Under the pieces are notes generated by a model. The model saw nothing but the letters and a program-made list of their open reading frames with translations, was not told the origin of the DNA and made no database searches. From positions 62,001-126,000 of the forward strand of contig NZ_JBHGAP010000003.1 of the NCBI RefSeq assembly GCF_042610495.1: a DNA stretch of 64,000 nucleotides, given 5' to 3'. This document shows, one piece after another, positions 43,317-51,660 of this stretch (position 1 is the first letter of the stretch; each line of letters opens with the position of its first letter). Source of the stretch: RU20A sp042610495 (GTDB lineage Bacteria > Pseudomonadota > Alphaproteobacteria > Rhizobiales > Rhizobiaceae). Position numbers and translations under genes: made by a program.

Positions 43317-44432
43317 ATGAAACCGCTTGGCGTCGGGCTGATCGGCACCGGCTACATGGGCAAGTGCCATGCGCTTGCCTGGAATGCCGTTGCCTCTGTC
43401 TTTGGAGACGTGGCGCGACCCCGCCTCGTGCATCTCGCCGAGCGCGACGCGGCGCTCGCGGCGGAGCGGGCGCAGGCTTTCGGCTTTGCGAAATCGACGG
43501 GTGACTGGCGGGCGGTGATTGCCGATCCCGAGGTCGATGTCATCTCCGTCACCACGCCGAATGCCTTCCATGCGGAGATGGCGATTGCGGCGCTCGAAGC
43601 GGGCAAGCATGTGTGGTGCGAAAAGCCGATGGCGCCCAAGCTTGCCGATGCCGAGCGGATGCTGGCGGCAGCGCGCGCCAGCGGACGCGTCGCCATCATC
43701 GGCTACAACTACATCCAGAACCCTGTCATCCGTCACATGGCCCGGCTGATCCGCGAAGGGGCGATCGGTACGCTCACACAGGTCCGCGTCGAGATGGACG
43801 AGGATTTCATGGCGGACCCTGCCGATGCCTTTTCGCTGAAGAGCGAGGCATCCTCGGGCTATGGTGCGCTCGACGATTTCGCCGTGCACCCGCTGTCGCT
43901 GCTCAAGGTTCTTGTCGGCGATGTCGAGGCTGTCATCGCGGATATGGGCAAGCCCTATGCCGACAGGCCGACGGCTGACGGCGGCCGGCGTGCGGTGGAA
44001 AACCACGACATGGCTAGCATCCTGATGCGCATGGCGGGCGGGGTGCCCGGCGTGATGGTGGTCAACCGCGCCGCGTTTGGCCGCAAGGGCCGCATCGCCG
44101 TGCAGATCTACGGCTCGGCAGGTGCGATCCTCTACGATCAGGAGCGCATGAACGAGTTCCAGCTCTACCAGCACGCCGGACGCGCTGAGGAACGCGGCTT
44201 CCGCACCGTGCTGACGGCGCCGCATCATGCACCCTATGACCGGTTCGTTCCGGCGCCGGGCCATGGTCTCGGCTTCAACGAGTTGAAGATCATCGAGTGC
44301 CGCGAACTGCACGCCGCGATCGCCGGCCAGCCCTTCACCGCGCTCACCTTCGAAGACGGCATCCGCATCGAGCGGACCGTGCATGCGATGGCGGAGAGCC
44401 ACGTCGAGCGCCGGTGGATCGACGTCGGCTGA
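43317..44432 (+). CDS. Gfo/Idh/MocA-family oxidoreductase (inositol dehydrogenase-like)
   Basis: A 371-residue NAD(P)-dependent dehydrogenase: GVGLIGTGYMGKCHALAW (Rossmann loop), VSVTTPNAFH-type segment, the EKPMAPKLADAERM motif with catalytic Lys, and a C-terminal beta-sheet domain. GGGGAGGAGG precedes ATG 43317. Placement 67 bp after iolB suggests oxidation of an inositol isomer or derivative. It differs from the usual IolG start, so it is probably an additional inositol/sugar dehydrogenase. Confidence 0.87.
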   Translation: MKPLGVGLIGTGYMGKCHALAWNAVASVFGDVARPRLVHLAERDAALAAERAQAFGFAKSTGDWRAVIADPEVDVISVTTPNAFHAEMAIAALEAGKHVWCEKPMAPKLADAERMLAAARASGRVAIIGYNYIQNPVIRHMARLIREGAIGTLTQVRVEMDEDFMADPADAFSLKSEASSGYGALDDFAVHPLSLLKVLVGDVEAVIADMGKPYADRPTADGGRRAVENHDMASILMRMAGGVPGVMVVNRAAFGRKGRIAVQIYGSAGAILYDQERMNEFQLYQHAGRAEERGFRTVLTAPHHAPYDRFVPAPGHGLGFNELKIIECRELHAAIAGQPFTALTFEDGIRIERTVHAMAESHVERRWIDVG

Positions 44433-44447
44433 TCGTCCGCCTTCGGC

Positions 44448-45116
44448 TCAGTCGTCCGAGTAGCGCTCCTCGCGCCACGGATCGCCACGCATGTGGTAGC
44501 CGTTGCGCTCCCAGTAGCCGGCCTTGTCGGCGGTGATGAACTGGATCTCGCGCAGCCATTTGGCGCTTTTCCAGAGGTAGAGATGCGGCACGATGAGGCG
44601 CATCGGGCCGCCGTGCTCGGTGCTGATCGGCGCGCCTTCCCAATGGGTGGCGAGGATGGCGTCGTCGGCCGCGAAATCGACGAGCGGCAGGTTGGTCGTA
44701 TAGCCGTCGAAGCTCGTCAGCAGCACATGGGTGGCGTTTTCAGCCGGCATGGCGCGGTCCAGCAGGTCGTGGGTGGATACGCCCTGCCAGCGATTGTCGT
44801 AGCGCGACCAGGTCGTCACGCAATGCATGTCGGAGACGAAGGTCGATGTCGGCAGGGCGTTGAACTGGTCCCAATTGAGTGACAGGCGATTTTCCACCGC
44901 GCCGGTGACGTCGAGCCGCCAGGCGTTGAGCGGAATTTGCGGCTGGATGCCGAGGTCGAGCACCGGCCAGTTCTTCACGAGATGCTGGCCGGGCGGCAGG
45001 CGCTCGGTCTCCGGGCGGCTGATGCGGCCGGTGAGGAACTTGCCGTCCCGCGCCCAGGCCCGCTTGGTGCGCGTCAGCTTGCTGTCTTCGGGCGTCTGGC
45101 TCTCGTCCTGGCTCAT
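44448..45116 (-). CDS. Sulfite-oxidase-like molybdopterin oxidoreductase
   Basis: A 222-residue protein with the oxidoreductase molybdopterin-binding domain. The Mo-ligating cysteine lies in FVSDMHCVTTWSRYDNRWQGV (about 98); the domain continues GYTTNLPLVDF and PMRLIVPHLYLWKSAKWL. There is no twin-arginine signal or C-terminal dimerisation domain, so it is a cytoplasmic, short YuiH-like form, not SorA or MsrP. Natural substrate unknown. Molybdate uptake genes (59-63 kb) in the same window could supply its cofactor metal. It converges with the Gfo/Idh gene (15-bp gap). Confidence 0.88.
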   Translation of the reverse strand: MSQDESQTPEDSKLTRTKRAWARDGKFLTGRISRPETERLPPGQHLVKNWPVLDLGIQPQIPLNAWRLDVTGAVENRLSLNWDQFNALPTSTFVSDMHCVTTWSRYDNRWQGVSTHDLLDRAMPAENATHVLLTSFDGYTTNLPLVDFAADDAILATHWEGAPISTEHGGPMRLIVPHLYLWKSAKWLREIQFITADKAGYWERNGYHMRGDPWREERYSDD

Positions 45117-45259
45117 GGCCGGCCTCCGGTTCGGGTGTGGCGTCAATATAGGCCGTTCGCGCCGGGCCGGAAGTCCCTTCAAGGCGTTTCGGGTGAAGAC
45201 GGCCGCCTGTTCCGTGCGAAACAGCGCCGTGCCGGCCGGCATGGCATTGTCGGGTCACT

Positions 45260-45278
45260 GGATGAGACGGGCTCATCC
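45260..45278 (+). other. Hairpin in leader of small secreted peptide gene
   Basis: GGATGAG (45260-45266) and CTCATCC (45272-45278) form a perfect 7-bp stem 26 nt before the ATG at 45304. Either an mRNA structure or a protein site. Confidence 0.4.
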
Positions 45279-45303
45279 ACACCAGATCAAGGGACCTCAC
45301 ATC

Positions 45304-45480
45304 ATGCGCAAGATCGTTCTCTCCGCCGCCATCGCCGCTGTCGCCGCCCTCTCCTTTGCCGCCCCCTCGCAGGCCGGCTACTACAGCTACGACTACCAGC
45401 CCTACTGCTTCATCAAGAAGATTAAGACCTACGACTACTACGGCAACCTGGTGATCAAGAAGATCAAGGTCTGCAAGTAA
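45304..45480 (+). CDS. 58-residue secreted Tyr/Lys-rich peptide
   Basis: The frame from ATG 45304 encodes a clear signal peptide (KIVLSAAIAAVAALSFAAPSQA, cleavage after about residue 24) and a mature chain of about 34 residues, GYYSYDYQPYCFIKKIKTYD then YYGNLVIKKIKVCK, with two cysteines that could make one disulfide. FIKKIKTYDYYGN and VIKKIKVCK look like an internal repeat, suggesting a two-strand hairpin. Similar short exported peptides are scattered in rhizobial genomes without known function. A terminator follows. It sits between a molybdoenzyme gene and the C1-amine island. Confidence 0.8.
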   Translation: MRKIVLSAAIAAVAALSFAAPSQAGYYSYDYQPYCFIKKIKTYDYYGNLVIKKIKVCK

Positions 45481-45530
45481 GGCGGATCGCCAGCCTGCGG
45501 ACGCGGGTCGAAAGGTAAGTAAATCCAAAC

Positions 45531-45564
45531 AAAAAAGGCGGAAGGGTTGCCCCCTCCGCCTTTT
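45531..45564. terminator. Bidirectional terminator
   Basis: Six A, then GGCGGA (45537-45542) pairing with TCCGCC (45555-45560), with further GGG/CCC pairing inside, then TTTT (45561-45564). It separates the peptide gene (plus) from purU (minus). Confidence 0.88.
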
Positions 45565-45584
45565 GCCTGTGACCTGGCCGGTCC

Positions 45585-46469
45585 TCAGCCCATGCGCTCG
45601 GAGGCGTAGGAGCCGGGGCTGGCCGGGAAGACGATGGTCTTGTTGCCGTTCATGAAGACGCGGTGGTGGATGTGGGCGTGGATGGCGCGGGCCAGCACCT
45701 GGCTTTCCACGTCGCGGCCGATCGAGACGTAGTCGTCCGGCGACTGGGCATGGGTGATGCGGGCGACGTCCTGCTCGATGATCGGGCCTTCGTCGAGGTC
45801 CGCGGTAACGTAATGGGCGGTCGCGCCGATCAGCTTCACGCCGCGCTCGAAGGCCTGCTTGTAGGGGTTGGCACCCTTGAAGGAGGGCAGGAAGGAGTGG
45901 TGGATGTTGATGATGCGGCCCGACATCTTCTTGCAGATGGCGTCGGAGAGAACCTGCATGTAGCGGGCGAGCACGATGAGTTCGGCGCCGGACTGCTCGA
46001 CGACTTCCATCAGCTTGGCTTCGGCCTGCGGCTTGTTTTCCTTGGTCACCTTGATGTGGTGGAAGGGAATGTCGTGGTTGACGACGACCTTCTGGTAGTC
46101 AAAGTGGTTGGAGACCACGCCGACGATCTCGATCGGCAGCGCGCCGATCTTCCAGCGGTAGAGCAGGTCGTTCAGGCAATGGCCGAAACGCGACACCATC
46201 AGCAGCACCTTCATCTTGGCGTCGCTGTCATGGAATTCGTAAGTCATCGCGAACTTTTTGGCGATCTCGGCAAAGCCGGCCTTGATCTCCTCGTCGGATG
46301 CGCCTTCCTGGCTGATGAAGGTGAGCCGCATGAAGAAGAGGCCGGTCTCGAGGTCGTCGAACTGCGAGGAATCGGAGATGTAACCGCCCTTGTCGGCGAG
46401 ATAGCCGGTGATGGCGGCGACGATGCCGCGGGTGGACTTGCAGGAAACGGTCAGCACGTAGCTCTTCAT
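45585..46469 (-). CDS. purU: Formyltetrahydrofolate deformylase
   Basis: A 294-residue PurU: N-terminal ACT domain (SYVLTVSCKSTRGIVAAITGYLADKG), then a formyltransferase-fold domain with KMKVLLMVSRFGHCLNDLLY, IPFHHIKVTKENK and the catalytic NIHHSFLPSFKGANPY and ADLDEGPIIEQD segments. It hydrolyses 10-formyl-THF to formate and THF. It is the last gene of the glx-glnT run and balances the C1-folate pool when demethylation loads THF with C1 units. ATG 46469; 196-bp gap to glnT. Confidence 0.95.
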   Translation of the reverse strand: MKSYVLTVSCKSTRGIVAAITGYLADKGGYISDSSQFDDLETGLFFMRLTFISQEGASDEEIKAGFAEIAKKFAMTYEFHDSDAKMKVLLMVSRFGHCLNDLLYRWKIGALPIEIVGVVSNHFDYQKVVVNHDIPFHHIKVTKENKPQAEAKLMEVVEQSGAELIVLARYMQVLSDAICKKMSGRIINIHHSFLPSFKGANPYKQAFERGVKLIGATAHYVTADLDEGPIIEQDVARITHAQSPDDYVSIGRDVESQVLARAIHAHIHHRVFMNGNKTIVFPASPGSYASERMG

Positions 46470-46665
46470 CGGTTTCGCTCTCTCGCTTTCGGATCTCGTC
46501 CGGTTCTCCCCTAATGATTTCCGGACGGCACAACAAGTAGCGCGCCGCCGGCCCGTCTGCCGATACCGATTGCGACATCGGCGAGACTGAAAAGACCGGC
46601 ATGCGCAAAGCCCGTGGGCGGAACGGCTGCGGCGCCGCCCCTGCTCCGGGGTCTTCGGGTGGGGC

Positions 46666-47973
46666 TCAGATATCGAGCGTCGTCTGGCGCTCCCATTCGG
46701 TGAAGTGGGACGCGTAGGCGTTCCATTCGCCATGCTTGAGCTTGAGATAGGCGGAGGAGAACTCGCCCCCGAGCGCCGCCTTCAGGCCCTCGTCCTTGTC
46801 GAATTCGCGCAGGGCGTCGAGAAGATTGAGCGGCAGGCGCGGCGCATCGGTGATCGTGTGGCCTTCCTTGTACATGTCGATGTCGTAGTGGCGGCCCGGA
46901 TCGGCGTCCGTCTTGATGCCGTCGAGGCCGGCGGCGATGATGACCGCCTGTAGCAGGTAGGGGTTCACGGCGCCATCGGGCAGGCGCAGCTCGAAACGAC
47001 CGGCGCCGGGCACGCGCACCATATGGGTGCGGTTGTTGCCCGTCCACGTCACCGAATTCGGAGCCCAGGTGGCGCCGGAGATGGTGCGCGGCGCGTTGAT
47101 GCGCTTGTAGGAATTGACCGTCGGGTTGGTGATGGCGGCAAGTGCGGAGGCGTGCTTCATGATGCCGCCGAGGAAGGTCTTGCCCTTGGCGGAGAGGCCG
47201 AAGGGCTGGGCCTTGTCGGCGAAGACATTGGTCTTGCCGTCCTTGTCCCAGACCGAGATGTGGCAATGGCAGCCATTGCCGGTCAGCCCCTTGAAGGGCT
47301 TGGGCATGAAGGTGGCGCGCAGCCCGTGCTTTTCGGCGACGGACTTCACCATGAACTTGAAGAAGGAATGCTTGTCGGCCGTCTTCAGCGTGTCGTCATA
47401 CTCCCAGTTCATCTCGAACTGGCCGTTCGCGTCTTCATGGTCGTTCTGGTAGGGCTTCCAGCCGAGTTCGAGCATGTAGTCGCAGATTTCGGCGATGACA
47501 TCGTAGCGGCGCATTACGGCCTGCTGGTCGTAGCAGGGCTTTTCGGCCGTGTCGTAGATGTCGGAGATGGCCGAGCCGTCCGGCTGGATCAGGAAGAATT
47601 CGGCTTCCACGCCTGTCTTCACATGCATGCCCATGCTCTCGGCCTCGGCAACCAGCGCCTTCAGCACGTTGCGTGGCGCCTGTCCGACGGACTTGCCTTC
47701 CATCATGCAGTCGGCCGCGACCCAAGCCACGTCCTTCTTCCAGGGCAACTGGATGACGGAGGAGGGGTCGGGAAGCGCGAAGAGATCCGGGTGGGCCGGC
47801 GTCATGTCGAGCCAGGTGGCGAAGCCGGCAAAACCGGCGCCATCGGCCTGCATCTCGGCGATCGCCTGGGCGGGTACCAGCTTGGCGCGCTGGCCGCCGA
47901 AGAGATCGGTGTAGGAAATCATGAAATATTTGATGCCGCGCTCGGCGGCGAAGGCTGCGAGGTCTGTGGTCAT
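46666..47973 (-). CDS. glnT: Glutamine-synthetase-family ligase (GlnT / gamma-glutamylmethylamide synthetase type)
   Basis: A 435-residue glutamine-synthetase-fold enzyme close to rhizobial GlnT. Active-site segments: GVEAEFFLI, NDHEDANGQFEMNWEYDD, KPFKGLTGNGCHCHISVWD, NSYKRINAPRT and RFELRLPDGAVNPYL. It is linked to glxBCD and sox-type genes, the arrangement of the N-methylglutamate pathway, where the ligase makes gamma-glutamylmethylamide from methylamine, glutamate and ATP (GmaS). Ordinary glutamine synthesis is also possible; sequence alone does not decide between ammonia and methylamine. Confidence 0.88.
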   Translation of the reverse strand: MTTDLAAFAAERGIKYFMISYTDLFGGQRAKLVPAQAIAEMQADGAGFAGFATWLDMTPAHPDLFALPDPSSVIQLPWKKDVAWVAADCMMEGKSVGQAPRNVLKALVAEAESMGMHVKTGVEAEFFLIQPDGSAISDIYDTAEKPCYDQQAVMRRYDVIAEICDYMLELGWKPYQNDHEDANGQFEMNWEYDDTLKTADKHSFFKFMVKSVAEKHGLRATFMPKPFKGLTGNGCHCHISVWDKDGKTNVFADKAQPFGLSAKGKTFLGGIMKHASALAAITNPTVNSYKRINAPRTISGATWAPNSVTWTGNNRTHMVRVPGAGRFELRLPDGAVNPYLLQAVIIAAGLDGIKTDADPGRHYDIDMYKEGHTITDAPRLPLNLLDALREFDKDEGLKAALGGEFSSAYLKLKHGEWNAYASHFTEWERQTTLDI

Positions 47974-48091
47974 GAGAGGTTCCCCTTGGTTCTTCAGAAC
48001 CGGCCGTTTTGGCTTTGTCGAAGCGTCGGTCCGATGGGTTCAGACCGGCGCTCCAATTGTCTTGCTGTGATGCAGGGTCGCGCCGGTCGGA

Positions 48092-48553
48092 TCAGGCGCG
48101 CGGCTCGCACCGCACATCGGTGCGCACCGAATTGGCGATGAAGCACTCGTCGTGGGCCGCGTGGTGCAGCGCATCGAGCGTTTCGGCATCCGGTGTCTCG
48201 CCCTCCCAAACGATGACCGGATGCAGCACGACTTCGGATACCCAGACGCGTCCTTCCGGCGTCTTGGCCATCCGTCCTTCCGCGACATCCTCGTAGCGGT
48301 TGACCGTCAGGCCTTTTTTTGCCGCAAGATAAAGGAATGTCAGCATGTGGCAGGAAGACAGGCTGGCGATGAAGGCCTCTTCCGGGTCCACGCCGGCCGG
48401 GTCCGAGTAGCGCGGCACGACATGGGGCGAAGACGAGGCGCGAAAGCTCACGCCGCCGTCAAAGCTCCACTGGTGGCCGCGGCCGTACCTGTTGTCGGTA
48501 AAGACCTCGTCGGGTCCGCGCTCCCACAGGATCGTTGCGGTGTAGCTCGCCAT
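48092..48553 (-). CDS. OsmC-family protein
   Basis: A 153-residue OsmC/Ohr-fold protein. The family's first redox cysteine is in SLSSCHMLTFLYLAAKKG (about 68); a second Cys is in HDECFIANSVRTDV. The conserved Arg and Glu of peroxide-reducing members are plausible. It is inserted between glxD (1-bp gap) and glnT, so it is part of the operon. It may detoxify peroxide or thiol adducts produced by amine oxidation; inference only. Confidence 0.88.
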   Translation of the reverse strand: MASYTATILWERGPDEVFTDNRYGRGHQWSFDGGVSFRASSSPHVVPRYSDPAGVDPEEAFIASLSSCHMLTFLYLAAKKGLTVNRYEDVAEGRMAKTPEGRVWVSEVVLHPVIVWEGETPDAETLDALHHAAHDECFIANSVRTDVRCEPRA

Positions 48554-48554
48554 G

Positions 48555-49883
48555 TCAGAACCCGCCCTTGCCGGGATACCAGCTGGTTCCGGCCAGCGGC
48601 ACCTGCGCCATCGCGGCGGCTTCCATGGTGAGCGCGCAGAGGTCTTCCGGCTCCAGATTGGTCAGCTTGTTCTTGCCGCAGGCGCGCGCAATCGTCTGGG
48701 CCTCCAGCGTCATCACCTTCAGATAGTTGGCAAGGCGGCGGCCGGCGAGAACCGGGTCGAGGCGGGCGGCGAGCTCCGGGTCCTGCGTGGTGATGCCGGC
48801 CGGATCCTTGCCCTCGTGCCAGTCGTCATAGGCGCCGGCCGTGGTGCCGAGCTTCCTGTATTCCTCTTCCCAGTGCGGGTCGTTGTCGCCGATGGCGACG
48901 AGCGCGGCCGTGCCGATCGAGACGGCGTCGGCGCCGAGCGCCAGCGCCTTGGCCACATCAGCGCCCGAACGGATGCCGCCGGAGACGATCAGTTGCACCT
49001 TGCGGTGCATGCCGAGATCCTGGAGGGCCTGAACGGCCGGGCGGATGCAGGCGAGCGTCGGCATGCCGACATGCTCGATGAAGACATCCTGCGTGGCGGC
49101 CGTACCGCCCTGCATGCCGTCGAGCACCACGACATCGGCGCCGGCCTTCACGGCGAGCGCGGTGTCATAGTACGGGCGCGCGCCGCCAACCTTTACATAG
49201 ATCGGCTTCTCCCAGTCGGTGATTTCGCGCAGTTCGAGGATCTTGATTTCGAGATCGTCCGGGCCGGTCCAGTCCGGGTGGCGGCAGGCGGAGCGCTGGT
49301 CGATGCCCTTTGGCAGGTTGCGCATATTGGCGACACGATCGGAGATCTTCTGTCCGAGCAGCATGCCGCCGCCGCCGGGCTTGGCGCCCTGGCCGACCAC
49401 GACCTCGATGGCGTCGGCGCGACGCAAATCTTTCGGGTTCATGCCGTAGCGCGAGGGCAGATACTGGTAGACCAGCTTTTCGGAATGGCCGCGCTCCTCA
49501 TCCGTCATGCCGCCATCGCCGGTGGTGGTGGATGTGCCGGCGAGCGTCGCGCCGCGGCCCATGGCTTCCTTGGCATTGCCCGAGAGCGCGCCGAAGGACA
49601 TGCCGGCAATGGTGATCGGTATCTTCAGCTCGATCGGCTTCTTGGCAAAGCGCGTGCCGAGCACGACGGAGGTGTCGCACTTCTCGCGGTAGCCTTCCAG
49701 CGGATAGCGCGAGATGGAGGCGCCGAGGAAGAGCAGGTCGTCGAAATGCGGGACCTTGCGCTTCGTGCCGCCGCCTCTGATATCATAGATGCCGGTGGCC
49801 GCGGCGCGGCGGATTTCCGCCATGGTCGCGTCGTCGAAGGTGGCCGACTTGCGGGGCGGGGTCTGCGGATTGCTGTAGCTCAT
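48555..49883 (-). CDS. glxD: FMN-binding glutamate-synthase-like subunit
   Basis: A 442-residue protein equal to the FMN/synthase domain of the glutamate synthase large subunit: PITIAGMSFGALSGNAKEAMGRGA, GEGG-like GDGGMTDEER, GQGAKPGGGGMLLG, VVLDGMQGGTAATQDVF and GGIRSGADVAKALALGADAVSIGT. With GlxB and GlxC it rebuilds a split GltB, as in MgsABC, N-methylglutamate synthase. It transfers the methylamine group of gamma-glutamylmethylamide (or ammonia) to a 2-oxoglutarate/glutamate skeleton. Coupled to OsmC downstream. Confidence 0.92.
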   Translation of the reverse strand: MSYSNPQTPPRKSATFDDATMAEIRRAAATGIYDIRGGGTKRKVPHFDDLLFLGASISRYPLEGYREKCDTSVVLGTRFAKKPIELKIPITIAGMSFGALSGNAKEAMGRGATLAGTSTTTGDGGMTDEERGHSEKLVYQYLPSRYGMNPKDLRRADAIEVVVGQGAKPGGGGMLLGQKISDRVANMRNLPKGIDQRSACRHPDWTGPDDLEIKILELREITDWEKPIYVKVGGARPYYDTALAVKAGADVVVLDGMQGGTAATQDVFIEHVGMPTLACIRPAVQALQDLGMHRKVQLIVSGGIRSGADVAKALALGADAVSIGTAALVAIGDNDPHWEEEYRKLGTTAGAYDDWHEGKDPAGITTQDPELAARLDPVLAGRRLANYLKVMTLEAQTIARACGKNKLTNLEPEDLCALTMEAAAMAQVPLAGTSWYPGKGGF

Positions 49884-49895
49884 GATTGCGGCCCC

Positions 49896-50582
49896 TCAAT
49901 ATGCTTCGGCATTGTCGATGTTGAAATTGTAGAGCTTGCGGGCCGAGCCGTAGCGCTTGAACTCTTCCGGTTGCACACCGGTGACGCCGGCCTTATCGAG
50001 CAGTTCCCGCAGCTTTTCGATGTGCTCGGGCCGCAGCGGCTTCTCGATGCAGTCGGCGCCGAGGCTCTTGACCGTGCCGCGCACGAAAAGCTTGGCTTCG
50101 TAGAGGCTGTCTCCCAGCGCCTCGCCGGCATCGCCGAGCACGACGAGATGGCCGGACTGGCCCATGAAGGCCGACATGTGGCCGATGGAGCCGTGGACGA
50201 CGATGTCGATGCCCTTCATGGAGATGCCGCAGCGCGAGGCCGCATTGCCCTTGATGACCAGCAGGCCGCCGCGGCCGGTGGCGCCGGCATATTGCGAGGC
50301 ATCGCCCTCGATGACGACGGTGCCGGACATCATGTTTTCGGCGACGCCCGGACCGGCCGAGCCATGGACGGTGACGGTGCCGCCATCATTCATGCCGGCG
50401 CAGTAGTAACCGACGGAGCCGCGCACCTCGACGGTGACGGGGCTGTCGATGCCGACGGCAACCGCATGGTGGCCGCGCGGATTGACGACCTCGAAGGCGG
50501 TGTCATTGGTGCCGGCGGAAAGGCCGTGCAGCGCGCTGTTCAGCGCCCGAAGCGGGGTTTGGGAAAGATCGAAGACGGGCAT
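49896..50582 (-). CDS. glxC: GltB C-terminal (GXGXG) domain-like subunit
   Basis: A 228-residue right-handed beta-helix protein matching the glutamate synthase GXGXG domain: repeated strands such as VRGSVGYYCAGMNDGGTVTV, GPGVAENMMSGTVVIEG and GATGRGGLLVIKGNAASRCG. It corresponds to MgsB. It lies 12 bp before glxD and 54 bp after glxB in one run. Confidence 0.92.
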   Translation of the reverse strand: MPVFDLSQTPLRALNSALHGLSAGTNDTAFEVVNPRGHHAVAVGIDSPVTVEVRGSVGYYCAGMNDGGTVTVHGSAGPGVAENMMSGTVVIEGDASQYAGATGRGGLLVIKGNAASRCGISMKGIDIVVHGSIGHMSAFMGQSGHLVVLGDAGEALGDSLYEAKLFVRGTVKSLGADCIEKPLRPEHIEKLRELLDKAGVTGVQPEEFKRYGSARKLYNFNIDNAEAY

Positions 50583-50636
50583 GGGTGGAAGGCTTTCCTG
50601 ACGGTTCGTGCCAAGGGGAGAGCGGAGAGGCGGATA

Positions 50637-51545
50637 TCAGGCCGCCTTCTCGTGATCCCAGAAATAGACGGTGGCCGGTTCCGGCTCCCAGACGCGGGCG
50701 GTCTCGATGCCGGGAAGGCCGACAAGCGCGCGATACTCCGAGCCGAAGGCGACATACTGGTCGGTCTCGGCCATGACGGCGGGCTTGCAGGCGATGGGAT
50801 CGCGCACCACGCCGAAGCCGGACTTGGTGCCGACGACGAAGGTGAAGAAGCCGTCGAGATCATCGAGTGCGCCGGTCAGCGCTTCGCCCAGATCCTTGCC
50901 CTTGGCCATCTCTGCCGTGAGATAGGCGGCGGCCACTTCCGAGTCGTTTTCCGTCTCGAAGGTCATGCCCTCGCGCTTCAGTTCGCGGCGCAGATTGTTG
51001 TGGTTGGAGAGCGAGCCGTTGTGGACGAGGCACTGGTCGGCGCCGGTGGAGAAGGGGTGGGCGCCGAGCGTGGTGACCGCGCTTTCGGTCGCCATGCGGG
51101 TGTGGCCGATGCCATGGCTGCCGGACATGGCCTCGACGCCGAAGCGGGCGACGACATCCTTCGGCAGGCCGGTTTCCTTGTAGATCTCGACGCTTTCGCC
51201 GGCGCCCATGACGCGGATGGCGGGGCGCAGCGCGGCGATGGCGGCGCGGGCTTCAGCGAGCTTGTTGGCGGGAACTTCGAGCACCGCATGGGTGCTCTTG
51301 ACGGTGACGGCCGGCTTTACGCCGATCGCGCCTTCCAGTGCCTCGGCAAGACCGTCGAAATCCTTTGCCGGATTGGCCGACTGGACCGTCAGCTTGCCCT
51401 TGCCATCGGCAGCGCCGCCATAGATTGCGATGCCGGCCGAATCCGGGCCGCGATCGGTCATGGTGACCAGCATGTCCGACAGGAGCTGGCCGAGCTTCGG
51501 CTCCAGACTCTTGTCCTTCAGAAACAGCCCGACAATCCCGCACAT
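50637..51545 (-). CDS. glxB: Class II glutamine amidotransferase-like subunit
   Basis: A 302-residue Ntn-type amidotransferase. The protein starts MCGIVGLF; removal of Met exposes the nucleophile Cys. Other motifs: MTDRGPDSAGIAIYG, GHTRMATESAVT, CLVHNGSLSNH and GFFTFVVGTK, resembling GltB's N-terminal domain (MgsA). It would hydrolyse the gamma-amide (glutamine or gamma-glutamylmethylamide) and pass the amine to GlxD. The start ATG 51545 is fixed by the need for Cys2. A palindrome lies upstream. Confidence 0.92.
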   Translation of the reverse strand: MCGIVGLFLKDKSLEPKLGQLLSDMLVTMTDRGPDSAGIAIYGGAADGKGKLTVQSANPAKDFDGLAEALEGAIGVKPAVTVKSTHAVLEVPANKLAEARAAIAALRPAIRVMGAGESVEIYKETGLPKDVVARFGVEAMSGSHGIGHTRMATESAVTTLGAHPFSTGADQCLVHNGSLSNHNNLRRELKREGMTFETENDSEVAAAYLTAEMAKGKDLGEALTGALDDLDGFFTFVVGTKSGFGVVRDPIACKPAVMAETDQYVAFGSEYRALVGLPGIETARVWEPEPATVYFWDHEKAA

Positions 51546-51611
51546 GGCTTTCAAAACCTCCATCGTTCGACTGATGGAAGCTTTAGCACCGGCTTTGGCG
51601 AATATCAACTA

Positions 51612-51639
51612 GGGAGAATAAAAGTTTCTCTAGGAGAAA
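51612..51639. promoter_or_regulatory. Putative operator of the glx operon
   Basis: A perfect palindrome TTTCTC-TAG-GAGAAA (51625-51639), with a related direct copy GGGAGAATAAA beside it at 51612-51622. It lies in the 115-bp gap between the XRE-cupin gene and glxB, about 80-95 bp before the glxB start, and is a candidate site for that regulator. Confidence 0.55.
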
Positions 51640-51660
51640 TATGCTTGTCGCTGCATTGGC

